DNA of 64,000 nt from Pyropia haitanensis (Eukaryota; Rhodophyta; Bangiophyceae; Bangiales; Bangiaceae). Of the stretch, positions 20,168 through 31,008 are shown piece after piece. The notes under the pieces are model-generated. The model did no database searches. It was not told the origin of the DNA and saw only the letters and a list, made by a program, of their open reading frames with translations. How positions within the stretch are numbered: position 1 is the first letter of the stretch; each line of letters begins with the position of its first letter. The translations under genes were made by a program, and so were the position numbers. Location of the stretch: contig SDUX01000008.1 of assembly GCA_008729055.1 (NCBI GenBank), positions 5,233,756 to 5,297,755 on the forward strand, given 5' to 3'.

Positions 20168-21112
20168 ATGCGTTCATACCCAGCCGTCGAGGCGGCGCCG
20201 CCGCCGCCGCCGCCGCCCCCGCCGCCGCCATCGTCACCACCTATGCGCTGCGTGTGTCGTCGTCGGCAGAGGCCCCCCCATAAGCGGCTCTGGCCACCCC
20301 CGTGGGTCGCCGCCCCGCTGCCGCCGCCCTCTCCGCGGTCTGCCGACGGCGAGGCGACTGAGCGCGGCGACTACCGCCGGCCGCTTCGGCCGCCTGCCTG
20401 GCGACTACGGCCGCCCCCGTGGGCCGCCGAGCCCCGCCCGCGGGCCGCCCATCGGGCGCACGCTGACTCGGCGGCGGCGCGGCGCGTCAACACCCTGCTG
20501 CCCCCTCGCCCGCGGTCGCGCCACCGCTGGTTCCCCGTCTACAACGCCGCCGCCATCGGGACCACCCCAGCCGGTGCCGCCGCCGCCGCCTCTGCAGCCC
20601 CTGATAACCCCTCCGCCGCGGCGGCGCCGGCGTCCGCCTCGGGGATGCTCCCGCCCGTGGCACTGGTGCGGGCGTGCCTGTCCGCGCTTCTGCTGCTGAC
20701 CGCCGCGGCCGCCGCGACGGTCCCCCTCGGGCTCCTCGCTGACGTGGCCCGCTCCACCGCCGCCGCTGCCGCCGCCGCCGACGCGGCCGCGGCCGGCGAC
20801 CGCGCCGCGTGGGCCGCCGCCGGCTGCGGGGGAGCGGCCGCCCCGTCCGCGGCGGCGGCGGCGCCGCCGCCGGGGCTGGCACCGTCGCTGGTGGCCCCCC
20901 CGTGGCCGCTGGCGGCGTGGCGTGCCCGCCGCGCCGCGGCGGCGTGCGCGGCGGCCGCGGCGGGCGGGTGGGGTGGGTGGGGGGGGGGCGCCACCGGGTG
21001 GCCGCCGCTGCGGGTGGTGGCGGCACTGTCGGCGGCGGCACCCGCGGCGGCGGTGGGGCGGGCGGTGGAGGCAGCGGTGGGGGGATGGGCTGGGGCGTCC
21101 GGGTGGGCGTAG
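20168..21112 (+). CDS. Possible Ala-rich membrane protein (weak)
   Basis: Open frame of 314 codons starting with ATG. The first 150 residues are Pro/Arg low complexity. The second half has hydrophobic stretches that could span a membrane (VRACLSALLLLTAAAAATVP and the Ala-rich segment near WPPLRVVAALSAAAPAAA). After a G run near 21079-21084 another frame offers a further hydrophobic stretch (GSWALAALAVVVWGW), so the true protein might be longer with one frame break. Codons favour G/C at the third position, as in confirmed genes, but so would chance frames here. No homologous family recognised; ATG 20645 is an alternative start. Confidence 0.3.
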   Translation: MRSYPAVEAAPPPPPPPPPPPSSPPMRCVCRRRQRPPHKRLWPPPWVAAPLPPPSPRSADGEATERGDYRRPLRPPAWRLRPPPWAAEPRPRAAHRAHADSAAARRVNTLLPPRPRSRHRWFPVYNAAAIGTTPAGAAAAASAAPDNPSAAAAPASASGMLPPVALVRACLSALLLLTAAAAATVPLGLLADVARSTAAAAAAADAAAAGDRAAWAAAGCGGAAAPSAAAAAPPPGLAPSLVAPPWPLAAWRARRAAAACAAAAAGGWGGWGGGATGWPPLRVVAALSAAAPAAAVGRAVEAAVGGWAGASGWA

Positions 21113-22270
21113 GCAGCTGGGCGCTCGCTGCGTTGGCGGTGGTGGTGTGGGGGTGGGGGGGGGGGGTGCGACGGGGGCGGGGTCTGGGGAGGCGGGGGGG
21201 TGAGTCGGCGCGCCATTAGGGGGCGGTGTGCGCATGTGGCGGGGAGGGCGGGGGAGAGAGCGCGTCGCCCAAGCGCGCCCGAGCGGGTGGTCCAACGACG
21301 CGCCTGAGGTCTGTGCCATGATCGCGAGTGCCTCCTAAACGAAGGACGCTGCAGGTGGTCCCGCAGGAGACCCATTCTGCCGTCGGCCTGCTGCCATGGC
21401 GCCACGCGGCGGCCGGGGACCACCATCGCGGCCTCACACCCCTCCCTGGCCACCCCAACCCCGACACCCGGACACGAAAGAGGCGGCCGCGGCCACCGCA
21501 GACGCGGAGACCCAAAAAAGGAACACCAAAAATGAACGGAGACCCGCGCGGCGCCGACGGCAGCTGTGCCCCTCCTCTCTTCCGTGAAGGGGGGAGGGGG
21601 GAGGAGGGGACGCCATCTGGAGCATCCCCTTCACGAACCTTGCCGAGCACCGCGGTGATGGGGAAGAGGGAGGATGGGGAAGCAGGCCCGTCTGTGGAGC
21701 TGGCAGGCGCCACTGTCGCCGGCGCTGAGCAAGCGCCAGGACGGGGCAGGCGGGGAACAGGGCGGACGGGCGAGGGGTTGCTGCCACGCTCCCCCATCCC
21801 CCCCTTGCGCGCCATGCGACGGCGGCACCCCCCCCAACCTCTTCCACCCCCCCCCCCCATCAGTTGTGTCGCATGCGCCACGCGTGGCGACGGTGTATGG
21901 CGGCCGCACGGTCGGGGTAGCGCTGCCACACGCTGCCGCCCCAGCCGCAGCTGCCGCCCCCGCCACAACCGCCGCCGCCGCTCCCAGAACGCGCCGCCGG
22001 TGGCGCACCGCCAGGGCCGCTCGGTCGGGGGGTCCGCCGCAGTCGTGGCGCGAGCGGTGGGGAGGGGAGGTGGGGCTGGGCGAGCGGGGATGGCCCGGAC
22101 GGCCGCCGCCACAGGGCGCAGGAGGGGTGCGGGGGCGAGAGGCGGGGGAGGCGCCGCAACGTGCCCTCTTCGCAGCGGGCCCCTGCGAACGCCCGTGGGG
22201 CAGCCGATCCTCCCACCCACCGCCCCCCCCGGATGCCCCCCCCCCTCCCCTCCGCCCCCCCAAGTCGGGG
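21113..22270. other. GC-rich region without a supported gene
   Basis: Overlapping Arg/Pro/Gly-rich frames on both strands, several G and C runs, no recognisable motif. Includes the 3' flank of the DHHC gene. Confidence 0.3.
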
Positions 22271-23898
22271 TCAGCCCGTTCGCAGGCGGCGCCCCCCCCA
22301 GGGCGGCCGCCACCCCCCCGACCGGGGCTCCATCACCGGCAGCGGCCACAGCCACCAGGTCGGCCCCATGACGTGCCGCCAGTTGGCGGCCACCCCCCGG
22401 TTGTACGACGGCGCCACAAAGTGGCTGGTCGTGTCGTCACACCGGTGCGCCTCGACGGTCGTGCGGTTGCGGCTGATGCACGCCACGTTCCAGCCGAGCA
22501 GCAGCGCCGCGCCAACGCCGGCCGTCGCGGCTACCATTACCCCTACCGGCACGAGGATTGTCACCGCAACGGTGGAGCGGGCAGACAGGGACACCCCACC
22601 GCCGACACCAGCAGCAGCGGCGGCGTTGGCGGCGGCCATGGCGGCGGTGGCAGACGGGGAGAGGCCCCGCGGCGGTGGCGGCACGTGGAGCGCCGCCGAC
22701 GGGCCGGCCGCAGCGGCGAGGTGAAGGAGGAAGCGGACGGTGAGGCCCAGCGCGTAGGCACACGCGAGGGTGGTGTAGAGGAGGAAGAGGAAGAAGAGCT
22801 TGTGGTTGCGCATCCCGACGCAGGCCCCAATCCACACGCAGTGGTGGTCGTAGCGGAGGACTGGGAGGCGGCGAACACGCAAACGACCGACGCCGCGGTG
22901 TAGGGAGGCGGGCCACGCAGGGAAAACGGAGGAGCCAGCAAACCAGGGAACCACCAGGGAGAGGCACGCGTCGCACACACGTTAGTCCCCCACCCGCCAC
23001 CCGGCCGGGCGGCCACACACACCCCCACCGGCCGCACGGCCGCCCCCGCCCACAATGCCAATACAATCTCGCCACACCCCCATCCGCACCCCACTGTGCA
23101 TGAGCTGCCGCACGGTACCATGCATGGGCAGCCGCACCGCACCGTGCATGGGCACCCAGCCGCACCGCACCGTACAAGGGCACCCAGCCGCACCGCACCG
23201 TGCGTGGGCACCCGCACGGCACATGAGGCCACCACACCGCCCAAGCCGTTGCACCACCCCCCCTCACCCCCCCTGAACACCCACCTCCCCCCCCTGGCCA
23301 ACAAACGTACTGCACCGCCGACACGTGCGGCAGTGGTGCACCCGCGGCGGCTTGGGCGCGTACCCACACAGGCTGCACAACTTCCACGTCGGGTCCCCCC
23401 CCCCCCCCCCGGAGCGCCCGCGCCTGCAGCGCCGCCGCCGCCGCCCCCCCCCCCCCCTCCAGGTCGTACCCCCCCCCCCCACCCCCCCCCCGCCCCCGCC
23501 CCCCTCGTCCGCCGCCGCGGCGACCACGGCGGGCGCGTCAATCAGGTCCGGGCGGTCGGTCGCCCAGTGCTCCCCCCCCCCGGGTCGCTGCGCCACACCG
23601 CCGCGTAGCTGGCCGCCAGCAGCGTCACCAGCGCGCCAAACGCGACGCCGTGCGCCGCGTTGGTGCCGCCCCCACCGCCGCCGCGGGCGGCCGCCGCCGC
23701 GCCGCCCAGCGGGCCCGCCGCGTCCACCGGGTCCAGCGCCAAGAGGGTGAGCGTGACGCCCGCAACGAGCGCGACGAGCGCCGTCACCGCCGCGGCAAAC
23801 GCCAGCGCTTCCCCGCGGGGGACCCCCGAGTGGGCAGCGGGGGGGGGGGCGCCGCCGCCGCCGCCGCCGCCGCTACCAGTCGTCGCGCCGCTGCCCAT
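22271..23898 (-). CDS. DHHC-type protein S-acyltransferase (two exons, one homopolymer frame break)
   Basis: Palmitoyltransferase, an integral membrane enzyme that attaches fatty acyl groups to cysteines. Exon 1 runs 23898-23311 and exon 2 22860-22271, joined in phase 1 across a 450-bp intron (GTACGT donor). Two N-terminal membrane segments (LAFAAAVTALVALVAGVTLTL and VAFGALVTLLAASYAAV) precede the cysteine-rich domain: CSLCGYAPKPPRVHHCRTC before the splice, then CILRYDHHCVWIGACVG with catalytic DHHC after it. Two more hydrophobic segments follow, then the family TTxE motif (RNRTTVEAH) and a final YNRGVAANWRHVMG...WWLWPLP block. In exon 1 the frame changes at C10 (23572-23581, a G run on the coding strand), repaired by one added base; a Gly-rich stretch follows. 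An in-frame ATG at 24000 is an alternative start. The intron carries a minisatellite. Confidence 0.82.
23105..23215. repeat. 28-bp minisatellite, about four copies
   Basis: Consecutive copies begin near 23104, 23132, 23160 and 23188. The unit reads CCGCACCGCACCGTGCATGG plus GCACCCAG, with one or a few substitutions per copy. It lies inside the DHHC gene intron (22861-23310). Confidence 0.75.
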
Positions 23899-25684
23899 GG
23901 TGGCGGAGCCGCCAAGGAGCTGGAGAGGGAACGGGGAGGCTGGCGGCGGCGGCGTCGGCGAGGAGGCTGAGGGGAGCAGGGGGATGGGGGGTACAAGCAA
24001 CTAACGGGTGGCGGGCGCGCCGCCGCCGCGACGACAAGCGCGCCGCCGGCCGGGGGGGGGTCGGGCGTCCCCCCAACCGCCCCCGCGCCGACGTCCACAC
24101 GCCCAGACGGCCACCCACCTCACACCCGCACAAAAAGCAGAGCAAACAGTTTCGGCCAGAAAAAAAAGCCGCGGCAGCCGCGTGCTTGCCCTGTATGCTA
24201 ACGAGCTGGGGGATGGGGGGTGGGAGGGGTGGGGAGAGGGGAGGGGGGGAGGGGCCAAAAACAAGACGCAAGGGGGGGGGGGGGGGGGGGAGCGCCGAGG
24301 GGAAGAGCAGGGGCGGCAGGGGGGGAAGAGGAGGGGCGGCAGGGGGGGAAGCGGCGGGGCGGCGCCGCCAGCCCCCCGCGCTGGCCGTGGCGGCTGCCAA
24401 CGCGGCGGCGGCTGCCAGCGGCGGTCGTGGGCGGCGCACCCCGCCGCCGCCGCCGCCGCCGCCACCCGCGGTAGGAGGGGGGGCGCGGCGGGGTCGTGGC
24501 CGTGGTCGTGGTCGTGACGCTGGCGGCGGTAGCGGCGCGTGCGCGCGCGCGCGTGCGCGCACGGCGAGGTGGGGGGTCGCGGGCGGCCGCGCCGAGGGGG
24601 TGGGCAGAGGGGGCGGGCGGGTCCCTCTTCTTTCTCCGGCTCCGCTTGGTGTCGGCGGCGTCTCCTGTGTCCCCGCCGACGCCGCTGTCCCGTGCAGGCC
24701 CGCGCATGCGCATTACACCTCGTGGGATGGATAGGGATGGAGCGGGGGGGGGGCGGGAGAATAGGGGGCACAGATTGCGCTGCCGCCGATGGGTTGAGCA
24801 AAAAGGACGGCCGTGGGGGTTGGGGGGGGGGGGGGCGGAGGGGGTCCCGTGCGGAGCGCGCCGCCCCGCCAACCCAGATGTGTCCGTTCCTGCGGCCAAG
24901 GGTTTTTCTCCCTCTTTTTCTCTTCCCTCTTCCAGGTGACCCCACCGGCGGTTCCCGCTGGGGGGAGGGTGGGGAGGGGGGGGGGGGGGGTGGAGCCCGT
25001 GACGGCACCCTCAACTGGGGTGTGCGTGGCCAAGGGGGGAACGGCGCGGAAAGCGAAGCCTGGCTGCGGCGGTGACCGCACTGTAGGTCTGTCTACCCAC
25101 TCCCGACGGCGGGTGTCGGCACGCGGCGGTGCCCCGCTTGCTCAGTTTGACGGTCGGTGGGTGTGGGCGGGGGCGGAAGCGGGTCGGTCGTTGTCGTGAC
25201 CGCCCGGTGGGGGCACCCACGCTGGCCGCCGGTGGGGGTGGTGGGGGGGGAGGGGCGGAAGGGAGGAGGAAGGGGGGGAGCGGCGAAGGAGTTGTCGCTG
25301 TCGTCCGCCCCATTGGGGCAGCGCCTGCGGCCGCCCGCGGCCGCCGCCACCCTGTGGTACCGGTGGCCGTTGCGACTGTCCGTGCTGCTGCCCTCCGCCC
25401 CCCCGACGACGGCCAACCATGGCGGCCCCCTCCCCGCACACCCCAACTCCCCTGCTGTCGTGCCCTTCCCCCCTCACGAGGGCACCCTCCCTGTCCCCCT
25501 TGTCCTCTCACCGCTGAAACCAGTGGGGATGCTGGTGACGGCAGTGGTTGCAGGGCCAAGTGACACGGGCGGCGGCAGCAGTGGAAGCGGCCAACGTGGC
25601 GGCGGTAGAGGCGTCGGCGACGGTGGCCTCCGCGGCGACGGCGGCGACGTCCGTGGCGGTGGCGGTAGTGGCGACGGCAGTCGT

Positions 25685-25718
<34 letters not shown>

Positions 25719-27381
25719 TGACGGTGGTGGCGGCGAGCGCGGCGGCATTGGCAATAGGAGGGGCTACGCTCTGTCGCTGCCGCCAGAGCTGCTCGCGGTC
25801 GACGCGCTGTGCTGGCGGCGGCAGCCATGGCGGTCGCGGCGCCCCGCCGGCGGCCGCAGGTGCCGCACCCGGCTGGCTGTTCCGTGTCCCTTGCACCCAC
25901 GCTCGCCGCCCGTCGTTGAGCGCGGCTGCGCACCGCCGCCTCACCCGCAACCCCCCCAGCGCACACCCTCGCCGTCCGTCGCGCACTTCCCTGCTCGCGT
26001 CGTGGCGCTCCCTGGCGGCGCCGCCGACGGCGGCCGACCGACCACCCGTTTCCACCCACGTCCGCGGTGCTTCCGCACGTGTGCTCTCTGGCTCCCCTCC
26101 CATCCCATTCCCCGCTCCCTCCTTGCCGTGGCCATGGCGAACCGCCCCGCGGCGCGCCGATAATGTGTTGCATTGGGCCGCGGCGGGCGGCCGCGCCGCC
26201 CCGGCACCCCTCGGGGTTGGTGCGCGGTGTGCTGGGTGCGAGACTGGCGCGAGTGCCGTCGGTGAGGAAGCGGGGGGAGGGAAGGGCCACCGCAGCCGTG
26301 GTCGCCATCAGTGCGGCCTTTGCTCAGCGGCGGTCGCGATGGCTGCGAGTGGTGCGACGGGAGGGCCGGCGGGAAAGGGCAATCCCCGACTCAAGCCAAC
26401 TCTGCGGTGTGCCGGTCCGGTGTGCATGGCTGTCGAGCACCGCGCCTCCATCAGCGGAGGTCGCAGCCCCGCCTACACATGCATACACACGCTCCTGAAG
26501 AGGTCGATCCCCACGCACCCACGGTGTCGTACGGTCCAAACGGGTCCCCCCATCACACACACACGCCCACTCCAAACAGGTCGTCACCCCCACGCACAAA
26601 TACATGCGCGTCTGTTGAGGTGGCTATCCCCTCCCACACGAGTGCGTGTGATGGGCCACACCGCCCGCCCGAGGCGGTCCGCTCCTACATGGAGGCGGCT
26701 GGATCCAGCGGCGGACCCAATGGGGGTGCCGGGCGGGACGGCGGGCCCCGCCCGGGAGCGACAGGACGCTGGTGTCTGCATGATCGGCCCACCAGGCGGG
26801 TCGACCGACCGCCGCGACGGACGAGCGGCACCTTCCCGCCTCGCGAGAGACAGTTGCCTGTGAGAGGCCGGAAGGGGGGGGGGCGCCGCAGTGAGTGGGA
26901 GGGGTCAGACCCCGTACATAGTCCGGCGCACCGAGGGTGGACGGTGGGCGGACGGGGTCGGTAGGAAGATACAGACCTTTATTCCCACAGGTCTCGCCGG
27001 TACGCGCCGCCCCCCTTTGCGCGTCTTCACGGTTGGTCCGAGGCGCTGTCCCAACAGCGCCGACCGCCGCCGCGGCCACCACCACCGCCGCCGCCGCCGC
27101 CGCCGTTGCGGTCATCGTCCTCGTCGTTGACGACGGTGCCAGCGGTCGGAGCGGCGACGGCCACCTGGAGCGGGAGCGCCCGACGGACACAGACCCACCC
27201 GCATCGGCATCGCCCCAGGCGGGTGGTAGACCGTCGCTGCGGCACGTGCGCGTCGCCGCTCGACGATGTCTTCCAGCTGGCCTACCTGGCCACGCCAGAG
27301 CAGGTGCGCACCACCTAGGGGCCTATCATGGGCAGCCCCAACGTGTCCACGGGCAGCAGGAAGGTGGCCGCCGAGTTTCCG
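23899..27381. other. 3.5-kb GC-rich region without a supported gene
   Basis: Long overlapping frames on both strands translate only to Gly/Ala/Arg/Pro low complexity. At about 25560-25760 the plus strand has an orderly GTG/GCG periodic stretch that could encode Ala/Val-rich protein, but no motif or boundary is visible. A CA-rich patch lies at about 26470-26640. From about 27060 the plus strand may hold the 5' part of the membrane protein that follows (a hydrophobic AVAVIVLVV stretch near 27100 and DDVFQLAYLATPEQ at 27262-27303). Confidence 0.3.
24535..24563. repeat. Alternating purine-pyrimidine (GC/GT) tract
   Basis: 29 bases of strict purine-pyrimidine alternation, almost all GC steps, in non-coding sequence. 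Such tracts can adopt Z-DNA. Confidence 0.7.
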
Positions 27382-29274
27382 TAGGCGGGCGCCGCGTTCC
27401 ACGCGCGGCTGAGCCGCCGCGTGCTGGGCGCTCCGCCGTCGCACGGCCAGGTCCAAGCCGAGTACTTCCGCCCCCATCCGTGCGCGACCGACCGCGGCGG
27501 GCCGGCGACGGGCTCGGTGTGCGAGGCGGAAGTGCCGCGGCTCCTGTCGCTGCAGCGCAACACGTTGGCGGGCGGGGTGTTGCGGCAGCGCGGCGTGTAC
27601 GATGTGCTGAGCGTGGCTTGCGCGTCGTCTGGGGTGGCGCTCGACGCGGGCGGCCTCGTCGTCGCCGCGCAGGACCGGCTGTCGGCCGCGTCTGGCGCCG
27701 GCGACCCGTTCCCAATCGTCATGTACGCGGCGGGCGACAATGGCACGCGGCCGGTGCTGTCGGGGGAGGCGGCGCTGCTATCGTTGGGCCGGGGCGTCCT
27801 CGCCGACCCGTCGTGGCTGGGCGCCGCGTTTCCTGGCGGCCTCCGCGGCAGCGTGCGGCTGCTGATGCGCATGGAGCGGGAGGGCAGCGCCGTTACGCGG
27901 ACGACGTGGTCGCTGCGGCACGGCACGCCGGCCACAAACTCGTCCCGATGGCTGCAAGAGGTGGCAAAAACGCTGTGCGCACCGCCGACCGCCTCCTTTG
28001 CCATCGACGCCGGACTTTGCGACGGGTTGCCGCCGCGGGTGGTGGCCGCGCTAGACCCGTTCCGCGCCGACGGTCGCCCCGTGGCGGCGTCGCTCGGCCT
28101 CGCCGACGGACAGTTTGCCGGCTGGCCCGAGATGCGCACGCAGTGGCATACCAACCGGCCCGGCAAGCCGGTGACGGAGCCCGGGTGCCCTCCCCTTGAC
28201 GGCGTCCGCTACGAGGCCATCACGCCAGCGCAGCCGCTGTGGCTGCTCGGCCGCGGCGACCGGGAGCTCCACGTGGCCGGTCCGGCAGCAGGGCGGGTGG
28301 AGGTGGAGCTCGCCCGCCGGCTGTTGACGTGTGCCTACCGCGTCACGAGGCGGGACCTCGACTTTGTCGTCTGGATCCTCGACGACGCGGGCCTGCCCGC
28401 GCAGCTGGCGCAGCGCTACCGCCGCGACAATTTTCGGACCGACCCGCCAGAGCCGCCCGTCTCGGACGCGGGCCTCCTCCTCGCCGCCCTCGTCGTCATG
28501 CCCAAAGCCGCCGCGATCGTGCTGCTGCTGCTGCAACAGCGCCGCCGCGGTCGTCCGCCGCCCCGCCGCTCCCGCTGCTACTGGCGGGAGGGCGCGTCGC
28601 GGGCGCTCGTCCTCGCCGCGGGCGCGGCGGCGCTCGCCGGCGTCGGCTACCTCGACCGCGTCGAGCGGGCGGGCCACGCGTGGCGCGCGGCGGCGGTGCG
28701 GCGCAGCCGCCGCATCGCGGCCAACGAGACGGAGGAGCGAACCGCGCGGGCGATGGACTACCGGCGGCGCCTGGCGACGGACAACGAGACGCTGCTGGTG
28801 GTAGCGCGCACGGGGTACCGGCCGCACCTGACGCGGCGGCTGCAGGTGGGCTCCATCGCAGCGTACGTGGTGCTAGCGGCGACGGTGCTTGTCAAGGCAG
28901 CCGCCGCGACGCGGCGGCAGCGGCGACTGCCGGACGGGGGCGGGACGGCGGGTGACACGCCCGTCGTCTGTCACCTCTGGTGGCCATGGGCGGCACGCGT
29001 GCCGCCGTGGACAGCCTCGGAAGAGGCCGAGCCGCCGGTCAATGGCGACGGCGACCGCAACGGCATCGGCGACGGCAGCGGCGGCGACGGCGTTAGTGGC
29101 GGTGGCTGGTATGGCGATGACTGGATGGCGGCAGTGTCGCAGCTCGCCTGCCCTCCACCTGCCACCCGCGGACCGCCTAGCCCGCTCCGCCTGTTCCCCC
29201 CCCTGACCCTGACGGCCGGCCATGACGTTGGCGGCGCACAGGGGCGGGAGCGGCGGCAACAGCAGGGCCTGTAG
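27382..29274 (+). CDS. Uncharacterised membrane protein, 5' end unresolved
   Basis: Uninterrupted frame of 630 codons with evenly mixed amino-acid composition, unlike the low-complexity frames around it, so very probably coding. It has a long polar, probably luminal region with several N-glycosylation sequons (DNGT, TNSS), then hydrophobic segments (LLLAALVVMPKAAAIVLLLL; ALVLAAGAAALAGVGYL; IAAYVVLAATVLVKAAA) separated by an Arg/Glu-rich helical loop, and a polar C-terminus with a Gly/Asp repeat. No ATG opens the frame: upstream, in the same frame, there are TAG codons at 27316 and 27379. They vanish if 27303-27381 is an intron (GTGCGC...TAG, phase 0), joining LAYLATPEQ to AGAAFHARL. The alternative is a decayed gene. 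I recognise no family. Confidence 0.6.
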
Positions 29275-29940
29275 CGAGGGCGGCGGCTGACAGCGAGTGC
29301 CGCCAAAGGATGGCGATGAGAGGTAGGCCGCCCGGTGCATCCGGGGGGGGGGGGCCGGGGGGGTGCGGAAGGGTGGGGGGGGCTGAAGGAGTGGAGAATG
29401 GCATGCCCGCGCGACCGGCGGTGGCGGGTTGGGGCGTGGCGTGCGGGCTGCCGCCGGCGCTGCACAGCGGCTGTGCTCCCTCTGCTCTTCGTTTCTTTCT
29501 TGCTGCGGCTGCTCGTTGCCGCGCCCGGCCATCGGGCGGTGGCTTTGAACGAGAGAGGTGGACGCCGCGGCGGCGGCGGGAGCACGGAGGTGTGTGAGCG
29601 AGGCGGCTCCTGCTGCTGCCGGGGATGGGATGGAGCCGTCGGGGTGCGGCGCCGACCGACGGCGGCGGCGGCCACGGCCTTTGGCTGCGGCAGCGTGCGG
29701 GGCCTACCAGCGCCCCCTGACCGGCCGCGTCGCCAAGGGGGGGGGAGCGGGCCGCCCCCCGAGTGGCCCTTGTCCAGCCGGGCGTGGGCAGGGAGGGCGG
29801 GAGGACGGCCCCAGCCCACCCCAACCAGCAGGCACCACACCTCAACGAACAAAAACTGGACCGCCCCTGTCTGAGCGGCGACGATGAGGCACCAAAAAAA
29901 CAAAAAACAAAAACGGAGTGCAGGCCCCTCTAGCCCCCCC
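29275..29940. other. Convergent intergenic region
   Basis: 3' flanks of the membrane-protein gene (+) and INCENP (-). Interrupted A-rich tract at 29892-29913. No gene recognised. Confidence 0.4.
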
Positions 29941-30434
29941 CTACAGGAACCCCATCGTGCGCTTGTACGCCACCTCCTCCCCCCACCCCAGGCGGTCCGC
30001 CTCCCACACGCCGCTGCTCTTGCGCACCCGGTACCGCTTCTTGGGCGGCAGCCCCGCAAAGACCGCCTCCAAATCCACGCTCCCACCCCCGCCCGCCCCG
30101 CCGCCGCCGCCGCCGCCAAACCGCGACGCAAACACCGCGTCGGGGTCGCCCGCGCCCTGCGCGACGAGCGCGGCGGCGAGGGCGGGCGGCCGCGCCCACG
30201 GCGGGATGCGCTTGGCACGGCGGGCGGCGACGGCGTCGTCGGCCGAGTCCTCCTCCGAGGTGGCCAGCTCGTTGCGCTCGGCGGAGAGCTCGTACGAGGT
30301 GCAGGGGGGGGTGCCGCTGGGGGGGGGGGTGCGCGGCGGTGGGGGGGGGGGGGGGTCGCCCCCGCCGCCGCCCCCGCCGCCGCCCCCGCCGCCGCCCCCG
30401 CCGCCGCCCCCGCCGCCGCCCCCGTCGCCGCCCC

Positions 30435-30465
<31 letters not shown>

Positions 30466-30856
30466 GCCGTCGCCGCCGCGGTGTCCGCCGCCACCGTCGC
30501 CGCCGCGGTGTCCGCCGCCGCCGCTGCCGCCGCCGCCGCGGCCAAGCCGGCCGGCCGCGCCGCCGCCGCCGCAGCGGGTGCCGCCGTCGGCGCCGGCGGC
30601 GCCGGCGCCGGCGCCGCCACCGCCGCCGCCCGCGTCGCCGCGGCGGCCGCCGCCGCCGCCGCCCGCGTCGCGGCCGCCCGCGTCGGCACCGCCGGCCGCG
30701 CCGCCACCGCCGCCGCCGCCGTCGCCGCCCGTGCCGCCGCCGCCGCCCGCGCCGCCGCCGCCCGTGCCGCTGCCGGCCGCGGCACCCCCACCGGCCGCGC
30801 CCCCCCCCCCCGTCCGCCGCCGCCACCCCGTGTCGGCCTCCCCGCGGGCGCCCTCT

Positions 30857-30898
<42 letters not shown>

Positions 30899-30950
30899 AC
30901 GTGGCCGACCCGCGGGCGGCAGCCGCAGCAGCAGCGTCGGTGGTGGCGGC

Positions 30951-31008
<58 letters not shown>

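Noticed and set aside
23105..23215. Possible CRISPR-like array
   Set aside because: The repeats are contiguous with no unique spacers and lie in an intron of a eukaryotic gene; it is a minisatellite.
25157..26863. 568-codon plus-strand frame
   Set aside because: No motif, changes character several times along its length, and overlaps comparable frames on the other strand.
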